A DNA stretch of 49,499 bases from Oscillospiraceae bacterium (GTDB lineage: Bacteria; Bacillota; Clostridia; Oscillospirales; JAAYXM01), in assembly GCA_017435965.1 (NCBI GenBank), contig JAFSEA010000054.1:1-49499 (forward strand), read 5' to 3'. The notes below the pieces were generated by a model. The model saw nothing but the letters and a program-made list of their open reading frames with translations. It was not told the origin of the DNA and did not search any database. Positions 7,467 to 14,962 of this stretch are shown one piece after another. A program made the position numbers and the translations under genes. Position 1 is the stretch's first letter. Every line of letters starts with the position of its first letter.

Positions 7467-8120
7467 ATGAAAGTTTTAATCACGGGAACATCCGGCGGGA
7501 TAGGAAAAGCCATTGCAAGTCTCTTTTTGGAAAAGGGTCACTCTGTTTTTGGAATAGACAGAAATGAAGCTTCAATCAGTCACAATGATTATGTGCATTT
7601 TGTGTGTGATGTCCGTGACTATGAAAAGCTTCCGGAACTTTGCGATATAGACATTCTCATCAACAACGCAGGAACGCAGAACGAGGATGACATAGAGATA
7701 AATTTAAAGGCACTTATTCATATAACGGAAAAATACGGAGTCAGGAAAGGTATAAAATCCATACTGAATATCGGCTCGGCAAGCGGTCACACAGGCTCGG
7801 AGTTTCCCGAATACTGTGCAAGCAAGGGCGGCGTGATGGCGTATACGAAAAACGTTGCAATACGTGTTGCGGAATTTGGTGCAACCTGCAACAGTCTTGA
7901 CCCGGGAGGGGTGCTTACTCCCCTTAACGATTGTGTTATAAATGATGAAAAGCTATGGGCAGAAATTATGGAGGAAACTCCCCTGAAAAGATGGGCAGAG
8001 CCTTTGGAAATTGCAGAATGGGCATATTTTTTAACTGTGACAAACAAATTCTGCACAGGGCAGAGCATTGTTGTTGACGGTGGAGAGTCAATAAACTATA
8101 ATTTTGTCTGGAAAGAATAA
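7467..8120 (+). CDS. Short-chain dehydrogenase/reductase
   Basis: The 217-residue Rossmann protein has the TGTSGGIG cofactor loop (residues 6-13), NNAG (67-70), the active-site Ser104, YCASK (Tyr116, Lys120) and the PG motif after strand beta-6. Asp31 after beta-2 suggests NAD(H) preference. Length is slightly below the classical 250 because the middle helices are short. Neighbouring enzymes suggest it oxidises or reduces a sugar- or acid-derived intermediate. The substrate is not predictable. Confidence 0.88.
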   Translation: MKVLITGTSGGIGKAIASLFLEKGHSVFGIDRNEASISHNDYVHFVCDVRDYEKLPELCDIDILINNAGTQNEDDIEINLKALIHITEKYGVRKGIKSILNIGSASGHTGSEFPEYCASKGGVMAYTKNVAIRVAEFGATCNSLDPGGVLTPLNDCVINDEKLWAEIMEETPLKRWAEPLEIAEWAYFLTVTNKFCTGQSIVVDGGESINYNFVWKE

Positions 8121-8135
8121 AAAAGGGGTATTGTG

Positions 8136-8861
8136 ATGAAAAGAGAGATTGCGAAAATAATGAGCAAGATTGTGCTTGCGGATAAGACGGTGAATATAAA
8201 GCTTCTTGGTGATTCCATCACCCACGGAGTGGGAGGAACGGGCTTTGAGCAGAACGGCGAGCCGATAGCTGCAGAGTTCAGAAGAAACCCCGATGGCTAC
8301 TGCTGGGCAAAACAGTTTAAGGAGCATTGCGAAGCTACATATAATTGCAAGGTTACAAACAACGCCTGCACGGGCACTACCATAAACTTTATTCTTGAAA
8401 ACTTCGACACTCTCGTATCGCCAGAGGATGATATTGTCATCTGCACCATCGGAACAAACAACCGCCATCAGTTTTTTGTGGACGGCCCGAAGAAGACCCG
8501 TGACGAAATGATGAAGAACTTCTATGGATGGGTTATTGAGCTTCACAACAAATTCAAGGCGGCAAACAAGGATGTTATCTTCGTTGCAAACATCCCTGCC
8601 TGCACAAATAATGAGCAGGACACCTGCGAATACTGGCGTATACTTCATATGAACGATATAAACGACTTGTATCTCAAAGCATCCGCAGAGTGCGGATTCC
8701 CCCTTATAAGTATGTACAATGCCATGGTGGAATACTGTGAGCTTTCGGAAATTACTCTTGAAGAGCTTCTTGATGACGGGCTTCATCCCAATGACCGGGG
8801 CTATGATATTATGTTCTCGCTCATCCTTCGTGAGCTTGGACTTGGAAAGAAAATGTATTGA
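8136..8861 (+). CDS. SGNH/GDSL hydrolase
   Basis: The 241-residue product has block I GDSIT (Ser27), block III GTNN and block V DGLHPND with the catalytic Asp/His pair. There is no signal peptide, so it is cytoplasmic. AAGGGG lies seven bases before the ATG at 8136. The in-frame GTG directly before it is less likely. Family members deacetylate sugars or cleave short esters. It lies in the eight-gene operon, 15 bases after the SDR. Confidence 0.85.
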   Translation: MKREIAKIMSKIVLADKTVNIKLLGDSITHGVGGTGFEQNGEPIAAEFRRNPDGYCWAKQFKEHCEATYNCKVTNNACTGTTINFILENFDTLVSPEDDIVICTIGTNNRHQFFVDGPKKTRDEMMKNFYGWVIELHNKFKAANKDVIFVANIPACTNNEQDTCEYWRILHMNDINDLYLKASAECGFPLISMYNAMVEYCELSEITLEELLDDGLHPNDRGYDIMFSLILRELGLGKKMY

Positions 8862-8880
8862 ACGATAGTAAAGGAGAATA

Positions 8881-9378
8881 ATGACCATGAAAACCATAAA
8901 AGCAGAAGCAATAACCAATGAGAATTTTGCACCCTTCGGACAGTTTTACACTATGGGAAAACCGGACGGATATGCACTTTGCGGAGAAATCCATAAGTTT
9001 TTCCCCGACAGAATAACAGCTGACTCAAACCACAGAATCGGCTATTCTCCAATTGTGGTAAAAAAGCCCGAAAAAATGATTATAACTCAGCAGGAGTATC
9101 ACACAACCACCTGGGAGATGATACTTCCTCTCAATGACGATATGATTATTCATTGTGCTCCTGCCTCTGCAGGTGCTGTTGTCACAGACTATGTTAAGGC
9201 ATTTCTTGTGCCGAAGAACACACTTGTCAAGCTCAATGCCGCAATATGGCACCTTGCACCTCTTCCTGCAAACGAGGAAAGCCTTACCGCAATGATTATC
9301 CTTCCCGAATGTACATATGCAAACGACTGCACGGTGGTTGACCTTAAAACGGATGAGCAGTTTGAGATTGTAAAATAA
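8881..9378 (+). CDS. Ureidoglycolate lyase (AllA)-like cupin
   Basis: The 165-residue product resembles the AllA fold. It begins with an FAPFGQ segment, has a central EMILPL strand and an AFLV...NAAIWHLAPLPA block corresponding to the AllA NVWHHPL region, and ends CTVVDLKTDEQFEI like AllA NCDVESIPEQEL. AllA converts ureidoglycolate to glyoxylate and urea in purine breakdown. No other allantoin gene is present, so a different small carboxylate is plausible. ATG codons at 8881 and 8887 both fit the AGGAG at 8872; the first is given. Confidence 0.6.
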   Translation: MTMKTIKAEAITNENFAPFGQFYTMGKPDGYALCGEIHKFFPDRITADSNHRIGYSPIVVKKPEKMIITQQEYHTTTWEMILPLNDDMIIHCAPASAGAVVTDYVKAFLVPKNTLVKLNAAIWHLAPLPANEESLTAMIILPECTYANDCTVVDLKTDEQFEIVK

Positions 9379-9390
9379 GGAAGGAATAAG

Positions 9391-10185
9391 ATGAAGTACA
9401 TAGTAGATAACGACCTGCACATACATTCATATCTTTCGTCCTGCTCGGACGATCCGGAGCAGACTCCCGAGGCTATTCTTTCTCATGCAAAGAAATATGG
9501 ACTTAAAACAATATGCCTCACAGACCATTTCTGGGATAGTGCTGTTCCCGGTGCATCGGAATGGTATGCACCTCAGGATTTTTCGCACATAAAGAAGTCA
9601 AAGCCACTTCCGCAGTCGGAAGGAATCCGCTTTCTTTTCGGATGCGAAGCAGACCTTGATAAATTCAGAACTCTCGGTATTGATAAGTCACGGTTTTACG
9701 AGTTTGATTTTATAATAATTTCCACAACCCACTTTCATATGACAGGATTCACTCTTCACGATGAAGAAAGAGCTTCCGCAAAAAATCGTGCAAAGGCATG
9801 GGTGGAGAGACTTGACACAATTTTTGATATGGATTTGCCCTTTCACAAGATTGGTCTTGCTCACCTTGCCTGCAAGCTGATCGCACCGGAAAGAGCAGAG
9901 CTTCTTGAGGTTTTAAGCCTCATTCCCGAGACGGAAATGAAACGGATTTTCACAAAAGCCGCAAAGCTTGGTGTGGGAATTGAGCTTAATTCGAGTGATA
10001 TGAGCTTTTCCGATGATGAGAAAGATATTATCCTGAAGCCTTTTAAAATCGCAAAGGAATGCGGATGCAAATTTTACTTCGGAAGTGATGCACATCATCC
10101 CGAAAGACTTTCTGAGTCCATCGAAAAGTTTCAGCGTGCAGTTGAGGAATTAAACCTTACGGAAGAGGATAAATTCATTATATAG
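9391..10185 (+). CDS. PHP-domain phosphoesterase
   Basis: The 264-residue product has the four PHP metal motifs: DLHIHS at the N terminus, LTDHFWD near residue 45, GCEAD near residue 87, and GSDAHHPE near residue 230 with an intermediate THFH. The closest general type is the histidinol-phosphatase (HisK) group. The lack of his genes nearby argues against histidine synthesis. It probably removes phosphate from a small metabolite made or used by the operon. Confidence 0.83.
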   Translation: MKYIVDNDLHIHSYLSSCSDDPEQTPEAILSHAKKYGLKTICLTDHFWDSAVPGASEWYAPQDFSHIKKSKPLPQSEGIRFLFGCEADLDKFRTLGIDKSRFYEFDFIIISTTHFHMTGFTLHDEERASAKNRAKAWVERLDTIFDMDLPFHKIGLAHLACKLIAPERAELLEVLSLIPETEMKRIFTKAAKLGVGIELNSSDMSFSDDEKDIILKPFKIAKECGCKFYFGSDAHHPERLSESIEKFQRAVEELNLTEEDKFII

Positions 10186-10196
10186 GAGAAGTCTTT

Positions 10197-11174
10197 ATGG
10201 ATAAAATCAGGTGGGGCGTTGCAGGACCCGGTATTATTGCGAGAAAATTTGCGGAGGCAATCGCAAATGTACCCTCGGCAGAGCTTATTGCGGTAGCATC
10301 AACATCATATGAAAGAGCAGGTAAATTCGCAGAAGAGTTTAATGTTCCCCATGTGTTTTCAAGCTATGAGGAAATGGCAAAATCCGATAAGATTGATGCA
10401 GTTTACGTTTCGACGGCTCACCCATTCCACAAACCCTGTGCCGAAATTTTTATAAAAAACGGCAAAGTGGTGCTCTGTGAAAAGCCTCTGTGCGTAAATG
10501 AAGATGAGGCAAAGTATCTTTTAAGCCTTGCAAAAGAAAAGGGTGTTTTTCTTATGGAGGCTATGTGGACGAGATTTCTCCCCTTTATAGATAAAATGCA
10601 CGAAATTATTTCATCGGGTGAGATTGGGGATATTACATCCCTTTCTGCGGATTTTTGCTATTTTATTGAGCGCGAGGAAGACCCGAAGCTTTTTGAAAAC
10701 TCACTTGCCGGAGGCTCACTTCTTGATGTGGGAGTGTATGCCCTTCATTTTGCTATGGAGGTCTTTGGAAAAGCACCTGCAAAGATTTCAGCAAAGGCAA
10801 ATGTTTCCGATGGTGTTGACCTCCACACGGAGATAAAGCTTTGTTATGACGACGGAAAAACGGCGGAGCTTTCCTCTGCCATAAGGCTTGAAAAGCCCTT
10901 TGATGCTTATATTTATGGTACCAAAGGAAGTCTTTATATCCCGAATTTTTATGAGGCTTCAAAAATCATTCTCCGAAAAGACGGCAAGGAAACGATTTTT
11001 GAGTGTTCTTATGAGGGAAACGGCTTTGAAAATGAGATTATTGAGACGATGAAGTGTATAAATCGGAAAAAATTTCAGAGCGACATTCTGCCCCATTCCG
11101 AAACTATAGCCGTGGCAAGGCAGATGGACGAAATAAGACGACAGATTGGGGTTTCATACCCCTTTGATAAATAA
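10197..11174 (+). CDS. Gfo/Idh/MocA family oxidoreductase
   Basis: The 325-residue product has an N-terminal Rossmann domain with GVAGPGIIARKFA and the family signature CEKPLC near residue 96 (Lys is the usual catalytic residue), then a C-terminal alpha/beta domain with GGSLLDVGVYALHF near residue 176. Length is typical. These enzymes use NAD(P) to oxidise or reduce sugars, inositols or their acids. It starts 12 bases after the PHP gene with TAGGAGAAG upstream. Confidence 0.88.
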   Translation: MDKIRWGVAGPGIIARKFAEAIANVPSAELIAVASTSYERAGKFAEEFNVPHVFSSYEEMAKSDKIDAVYVSTAHPFHKPCAEIFIKNGKVVLCEKPLCVNEDEAKYLLSLAKEKGVFLMEAMWTRFLPFIDKMHEIISSGEIGDITSLSADFCYFIEREEDPKLFENSLAGGSLLDVGVYALHFAMEVFGKAPAKISAKANVSDGVDLHTEIKLCYDDGKTAELSSAIRLEKPFDAYIYGTKGSLYIPNFYEASKIILRKDGKETIFECSYEGNGFENEIIETMKCINRKKFQSDILPHSETIAVARQMDEIRRQIGVSYPFDK

Positions 11175-11189
11175 ACGGAGGGCGGTTCT

Positions 11190-12029
11190 ATGAAGAATTT
11201 AGGTTATTACAACGGAAAATTCGGCGAGATTGAGGAAATGACCATACCTATGAGTGACAGGGTGTGTTTCTTCGGTGATGGTGTGTATGATGCCACATAT
11301 AGCAGAAATTACAAGATATTCTCAATAGATGACCACGTAAACCGCTTTTTCAGTAGTGCAAAGCTTCTTGAAATAAATCTTCCCGTGACAAAAGAAGAAC
11401 TTAAAGACACTCTTTATGATATGGTGAAGAAGATGGATACGGGGGAAAACTTCGTATATTTTCAGGCTACCCGTGGAAGCGGAGTGAGAAATCACCTTTT
11501 TCCCGAAAGCGGAAAAGCAAATCTCTGGATAAATATTTTTCATCGTGAAATTGTTGATGTGTATAAAAAAGTGAAGCTCATAACAATGGAGGATACACGC
11601 TTTCTCCATTGCAATATCAAAACACTCAATCTCATTCCTGCGGTAATTGCATCACAGCGTGCAAAGGAAGCGGGATGTGATGAAACGGTATTTCACCGTG
11701 GGGACAGGGTGACGGAGTGTGCCCACAGTAACGTTCATATAATAAAGGACGGAACGTTCATCACCGCCCCCACAGACAATCTCATACTTCCGGGAATTGC
11801 GAGAAGTCATATAATCCGAGCCTGCAAAAAGCTTGGAATACCTGTTTCTGAAACTCCGTATACGGTGGATGAGCTGATGGCGGCAGACGAGATAATGATA
11901 TCCTCTGCCGGGTCACTCTGCCTCGCCGCAGACAAGATTGACGGAAAGTTTGTGGGCGGAAAAGCTCCCGACATACTCTCAAAAATTCAGGATGAGGTAC
12001 TTCGGGAATTTATGGAAGAGACAAATTAA
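11190..12029 (+). CDS. dat: D-amino-acid transaminase (class IV)
   Basis: The 279-residue product is a fold-type IV PLP enzyme. It has an early YYNGKF segment, Lys144 in NIKTLNLIP as the Schiff-base residue, and DRVTECAHSN with Glu178 contacting the PLP pyridine nitrogen. It matches D-alanine aminotransferase length (about 280). It would interconvert D-alanine and D-glutamate, linking to peptidoglycan precursors. A branched-chain or aminodeoxychorismate role is less likely because RxGR-type motifs are missing. GGAGGGCGGTTCT precedes the ATG. Confidence 0.82.
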   Translation: MKNLGYYNGKFGEIEEMTIPMSDRVCFFGDGVYDATYSRNYKIFSIDDHVNRFFSSAKLLEINLPVTKEELKDTLYDMVKKMDTGENFVYFQATRGSGVRNHLFPESGKANLWINIFHREIVDVYKKVKLITMEDTRFLHCNIKTLNLIPAVIASQRAKEAGCDETVFHRGDRVTECAHSNVHIIKDGTFITAPTDNLILPGIARSHIIRACKKLGIPVSETPYTVDELMAADEIMISSAGSLCLAADKIDGKFVGGKAPDILSKIQDEVLREFMEETN

Positions 12030-12030
12030 A

Positions 12031-12948
12031 ATGAATATACTCATACCCAATTACTATAAAGAATTTCATTGCATTGCGGATAAGTGCAAAAACAGCTGTT
12101 GCATCGGCTGGGAGATTGATATAGACGAAAAAACTCTCGACTTTTATGAAAATCTTAAAACACCCCTCGGCGAGAAAATAAGAAAAAGCATCAGCCGTGA
12201 CGGTGATGCCCATTTTATCCTCGGCGAAGGCGAAAGATGCCCGTTCCTTGAAAGTAACGGTCTTTGTGAGATTATCCGCAATATGGGGGAGGTGGCAACC
12301 TGCGATATTTGTCGTGACCATCCGAGGTTTCGGAATTTTTATGAAGACTTCACGGAAATGGGAATCGGTCTTTGTTGCGAAGAAGTATCAAGGGTTATAC
12401 TTAATTTTGAAAAGCCTTTTGAGATGGAATGTCTTGGAGGTGCGGAAGTCTTTGAGACCACCGAAGAAGAATCGCAAATGCTGATGCTTCGTGAAGAGGT
12501 TTTCGGAATACTGGGTAATCGGAAAAAGTCTGTAAGTCAGCGATTCAATGAGCTTTCGGAGATGTTTGCATTTTCCCTTCGGGAAGTTTTCTCGGAGGAG
12601 GTTATAAAGCTTTATCTTTCCCTTGAAAGACTTGATGAAGGCTGGACATCTTACCTTGAACGGATTTCGATTGAAGGCGATATGAGTTTTTTGGACAAAC
12701 CGGAGTTTGCAAAGGCCTTTGAACAGCTTGCAACATACTTTGTGTTCAGGCATTTTTCGGAAGGAATGTATGATGAAAGCTTCAGGGCAAGAATTAAGTT
12801 TGCTCTTTCTGCCTGCATTGTAATCGGTGCGATTACAATGACGGAGGAAGATGCTTCCGTTGATACAATGGCAGACATAGCAAGACGTTTTTCCTCGGAG
12901 GTTGAATATTCGGAAGATAATATGGAAAACCTGCTCTCACATTTTTGA
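12031..12948 (+). CDS. FliB-like (flagellin lysine-N-methylase family) protein
   Basis: The 305-residue product has the cysteine signature of the FliB family: CIADKCKNSCCIGWEIDID near the N terminus, then CPFLESNGLC, and CDICRDHPRF near residue 95. These cysteines probably hold an Fe-S cluster. Characterised FliB methylates flagellin lysines, but the family is common in clostridia without flagella, and no flagellar gene is in this window. The start at 12,031 lies one base after the dat stop. A terminator overlaps its stop codon, closing the operon. Confidence 0.75.
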   Translation: MNILIPNYYKEFHCIADKCKNSCCIGWEIDIDEKTLDFYENLKTPLGEKIRKSISRDGDAHFILGEGERCPFLESNGLCEIIRNMGEVATCDICRDHPRFRNFYEDFTEMGIGLCCEEVSRVILNFEKPFEMECLGGAEVFETTEEESQMLMLREEVFGILGNRKKSVSQRFNELSEMFAFSLREVFSEEVIKLYLSLERLDEGWTSYLERISIEGDMSFLDKPEFAKAFEQLATYFVFRHFSEGMYDESFRARIKFALSACIVIGAITMTEEDASVDTMADIARRFSSEVEYSEDNMENLLSHF

Positions 12949-12970
12949 GTGTGAGAGCAGTTTACTTTTG
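12931..12970 (+). terminator. Terminator overlapping the FliB-like stop codon
   Basis: A 10-bp stem (12931-12940 with 12951-12960) starts inside the coding region and is followed by TTTACTTTTG. Confidence 0.82.
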
Positions 12971-13004
12971 AATGAAGCATCGCCTTTCGAGACCTTTATC
13001 CTAC

Positions 13005-13042
13005 AATAAAAAAACAAACTATCCACAACGTGGATAGTTTGT
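13005..13042 (-). terminator. Terminator for tRNA-Val
   Basis: On the minus strand a 13-bp stem (13014-13026 with 13030-13042) is followed directly by a run of seven T, immediately after the tRNA 3' end. Confidence 0.9.
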
Positions 13043-13118
13043 TGGTGGACGATAACGGACTCGAACCGCTGACCCTCTGCACGTCAAGCAGATGCTCTAC
13101 CAGCTGAGCTAATCGTCC
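13043..13118 (-). tRNA. tRNA-Val (anticodon GAC)
   Basis: On the minus strand the cloverleaf is complete. The acceptor GGACGAT pairs with ATCGTCC, the D arm is GCTCAGCTGGTAGAGC, the anticodon loop TTGACGT places GAC, the T arm carries GGTTCGAGTCC, and CCA is encoded. The total is 76 bases. Confidence 0.95.
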
Positions 13119-13182
13119 AAACACGGAACGCTAATTATTATAACTCATAGATATAGAGTTTGTCAAGCTTTTTTTCGGGAAA

Positions 13183-13212
13183 TATAAAAAACCCTGCGAA
13201 ACTTTTCGCAGG
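13183..13212 (-). terminator. Terminator for rpsT
   Basis: On the minus strand the stem CCTGCGAA/TTCGCAGG (13193-13200 with 13205-13212) is followed by GGTTTTTTATATTT, 29 bases past the rpsT stop. Confidence 0.88.
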
Positions 13213-13240
13213 ATTTCTTATGGTTAATTAAATTACTTAA

Positions 13241-13498
13241 TTACTTTGCTGCGTTAGCTTTCTTTGCCATCTGGCTCTTTTTGCGAGCTGCTGCGTTCTT
13301 ATGGATGATACCCTTGCGAACTGCAACGTCGATGCTCTGTGCAGCAGTGTTGTAAGCGGCCGGAGCGTCTCCGCCGCCCTCGATAGCGGCCTCGCACTTC
13401 TTAAGTGATGTTTTAAGTTCCGACTTGGCGGCTTGATTGCGGGCTGCATAGACCTTTGTCAGCTCAACACGCTTCTTAGCAGATTTAATATTGGGCAA
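13241..13498 (-). CDS. rpsT: 30S ribosomal protein S20
   Basis: The 85-residue product starts PNIKSAKKRV and is rich in Ala and Lys. It ends NAAARKKSQMAKKANAAK, the classic S20 pattern that binds 16S rRNA early in 30S assembly. The start is the TTG at 13,498, because AAGGAGG lies eight bases upstream. The upstream GTG at 13,507 is part of that ribosome binding site. Neighbouring gpr is divergently oriented, an arrangement common in Clostridia and Bacilli. Confidence 0.95.
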   Translation of the reverse strand: MPNIKSAKKRVELTKVYAARNQAAKSELKTSLKKCEAAIEGGGDAPAAYNTAAQSIDVAVRKGIIHKNAAARKKSQMAKKANAAK

Positions 13499-13640
13499 AG
13501 CGTCCACCTCCTTAATTATGTTACCGAACTATTTTACCATTTAAATACGAATAATGCAAGAGTTTTTTTGAAAATTTTTAAAAATTTGTATATCAAGCAT
13601 AAAAGAGAGGAAAATATGCTATATGTGTGAGGTGATTTTG

Positions 13641-14540
13641 TTGAATAAAGCACGTACAGACCTGGCTTTGGAAGCCCGTGAAGTGTGGCAGGAGAGCGCA
13701 GATTCCACCACAAAGTTGCGTGGAGTGTGGGCAAAGGAACTTGAAGTGGATGGATTTACGGTATCGAGAGTCCGCGTTCTTGATGAAGAAGGAGAAAAAG
13801 CTCTCGGAAAACCCATAGGCTCATACACCACGGTAGAGCTTCGGGGGATATCACGCCGTGACATTGATTCTTTCCCAAAGGCAATAAAGGCAGTTGCAAA
13901 CGAGCTTTCGGAGCTTCTTCCCAAGGGAGATGGAAGTGTGCTTGTTGTGGGACTCGGAAACGAAGGCATCACTCCCGATGCCGTGGGCAAGAGTACCGTG
14001 GAGCATATTATGGTGACAAGGCATCTGGTGGAAAAATTCCCCGATGTTTTCGGATATATGCGGCGTGTGTCGGCAGTCACTCCGGGCGTTCTCGGTATGA
14101 CAGGAGTTGAAAGCGGCGAGATTATCAGAGGAATCGCAGAGAGGATAGCACCCGATTTTATAATAGTAATTGATGCTCTTGCATCAATGCGGCTCGGAAG
14201 ACTATGTAAAACCGTTCAGATAACAGACACGGGGATAGTCCCCGGCTCCGGAGTGGGAAATGCAAGAGCCGCCATAACAAAGGAAACAATGGGGATTCCC
14301 GTAATCGCCGTGGGAGTGCCTACCGTTGTGAATATAGCCACCATAGTTGAAAGCTTTGCCGAGGATTCGGGAATAAAAATTCCATCGGAGGCACTTTCGG
14401 AATACAGCGAAAAGCTTCTTGTTACTCCGAAGGATATAGACGTTCATATAGCGGATATGGGAAGAATTTTAGGTTACGCCATAAACACCGCAATACAGAA
14501 AGGTATAAGCATCGAAGAAATGGACGAATTTTTGTCGTAA
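13641..14540 (+). CDS. gpr: Germination protease
   Basis: The 299-residue aspartic-type protease degrades small acid-soluble spore proteins during germination. It carries the family hallmarks RTDLALEA at the N terminus, VVGLGNEGITPDAVGK near residue 103, TPGVLGMTGVES near residue 150, DALAS near residue 180 and TDTGIVPGSGVGN near residue 200. The TTG at 13,641 is six bases after GAGGTG and is preferred over the ATG at 13,623, which lies upstream of that ribosome binding site. Only three residues precede RTDLA, so the propeptide seen in Bacillus GPR is nearly absent. Its presence indicates an endospore former. Confidence 0.93.
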   Translation: MNKARTDLALEAREVWQESADSTTKLRGVWAKELEVDGFTVSRVRVLDEEGEKALGKPIGSYTTVELRGISRRDIDSFPKAIKAVANELSELLPKGDGSVLVVGLGNEGITPDAVGKSTVEHIMVTRHLVEKFPDVFGYMRRVSAVTPGVLGMTGVESGEIIRGIAERIAPDFIIVIDALASMRLGRLCKTVQITDTGIVPGSGVGNARAAITKETMGIPVIAVGVPTVVNIATIVESFAEDSGIKIPSEALSEYSEKLLVTPKDIDVHIADMGRILGYAINTAIQKGISIEEMDEFLS

Positions 14541-14601
14541 AATATGTTGATAAGCATGACTGCAGATATATGGTTCCAATCCTACCGCCCATTCTGCATA
14601 T

Positions 14602-14670
14602 GGGGATTATATCCCCTTAATATTTGAGATTATAACCCCCATAATAGTAAATGTCAAGGTGGGGATTATA
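14602..14670. promoter_or_regulatory. GGGGATTATA repeat cluster upstream of the small HTH gene
   Basis: The motif occurs as a palindrome GGGGATTATATCCCC (14602-14616), in reverse as TATAACCCCC (14631-14640) and again directly (14661-14670), where it overlaps the start codon of the HTH gene. Spacing between copies is about 30 bases. The third copy also contributes GGGG to the ribosome binding region, so a bound protein could block translation initiation or transcription. Confidence 0.45.
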
Positions 14671-14873
14671 TGATAGTATTTGATAGACTTTGGGAAACAA
14701 TGAAGAAAAAGGGTGTTTCCACATATACATTGAGAGAAAAGTGCGGAATTGACAGCAAAACGGTGCGTCGACTTCGTGCAAATGAGAATATAGAAACAAA
14801 AACACTCAGCAAACTTTGTGATGTGCTTGAGTGCAGATTAGAGGATATTGCCGAGTATATAGCTGAAGAATAG
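14670..14873 (+). CDS. Small XRE-type HTH regulator (YozG-like)
   Basis: The 67-residue product is a bare Cro/C1-type helix-turn-helix. It has WETMKKKGVSTYTLREKCGID, a recognition helix around SKTVRRLRANEN and a final helix TLSKLCDVLECRLEDIAEY. It belongs to the HTH_26 type that includes YozG. AAGGTGGGG precedes the ATG. A 9-bp terminator follows the stop by two bases, so it is monocistronic. The GGGGATTATA repeats upstream are candidate autoregulatory operators. Confidence 0.82.
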   Translation: MIVFDRLWETMKKKGVSTYTLREKCGIDSKTVRRLRANENIETKTLSKLCDVLECRLEDIAEYIAEE

Positions 14874-14874
14874 G

Positions 14875-14908
14875 CGGAGATGAAAAGTCATCTCCGTTTT
14901 CTCTTTTC
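14875..14908 (+). terminator. Terminator after the small HTH gene
   Basis: Stem CGGAGATGA/TCATCTCCG (14875-14883 with 14888-14896), loop AAAG, then TTTTCTCTTTT. Confidence 0.92.
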
Positions 14909-14932
14909 AACAAATAAAAAGTGTGATATAAT
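14904..14932 (+). promoter_or_regulatory. Promoter for thyA-folA
   Basis: TATAAT (14927-14932) is perfect. The best -35, TTTTCA (14904-14909), is 17 bases upstream and matches four of six positions. It overlaps the tail of the preceding terminator. Confidence 0.6.
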
Positions 14933-14962
14933 AATCTCATATGGAGTAAAGAGGTGTTTGAT

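Noticed and set aside
8881..9378. Allantoin degradation locus
   Set aside because: Only one AllA-like gene is present. No allantoinase, allantoate amidohydrolase or ureidoglycolate dehydrogenase is adjacent.
9391..10185. Histidine biosynthesis gene hisK
   Set aside because: PHP motifs fit, but no his genes or his-type regulation are near, so a specific histidinol-phosphatase call is not supported.
13560..13625. Sigma-G promoter upstream of gpr
   Set aside because: TATGCTA resembles the CATNNTA -10, but no GNATR element lies 17-18 bases upstream and the site would be too close to the ribosome binding site.
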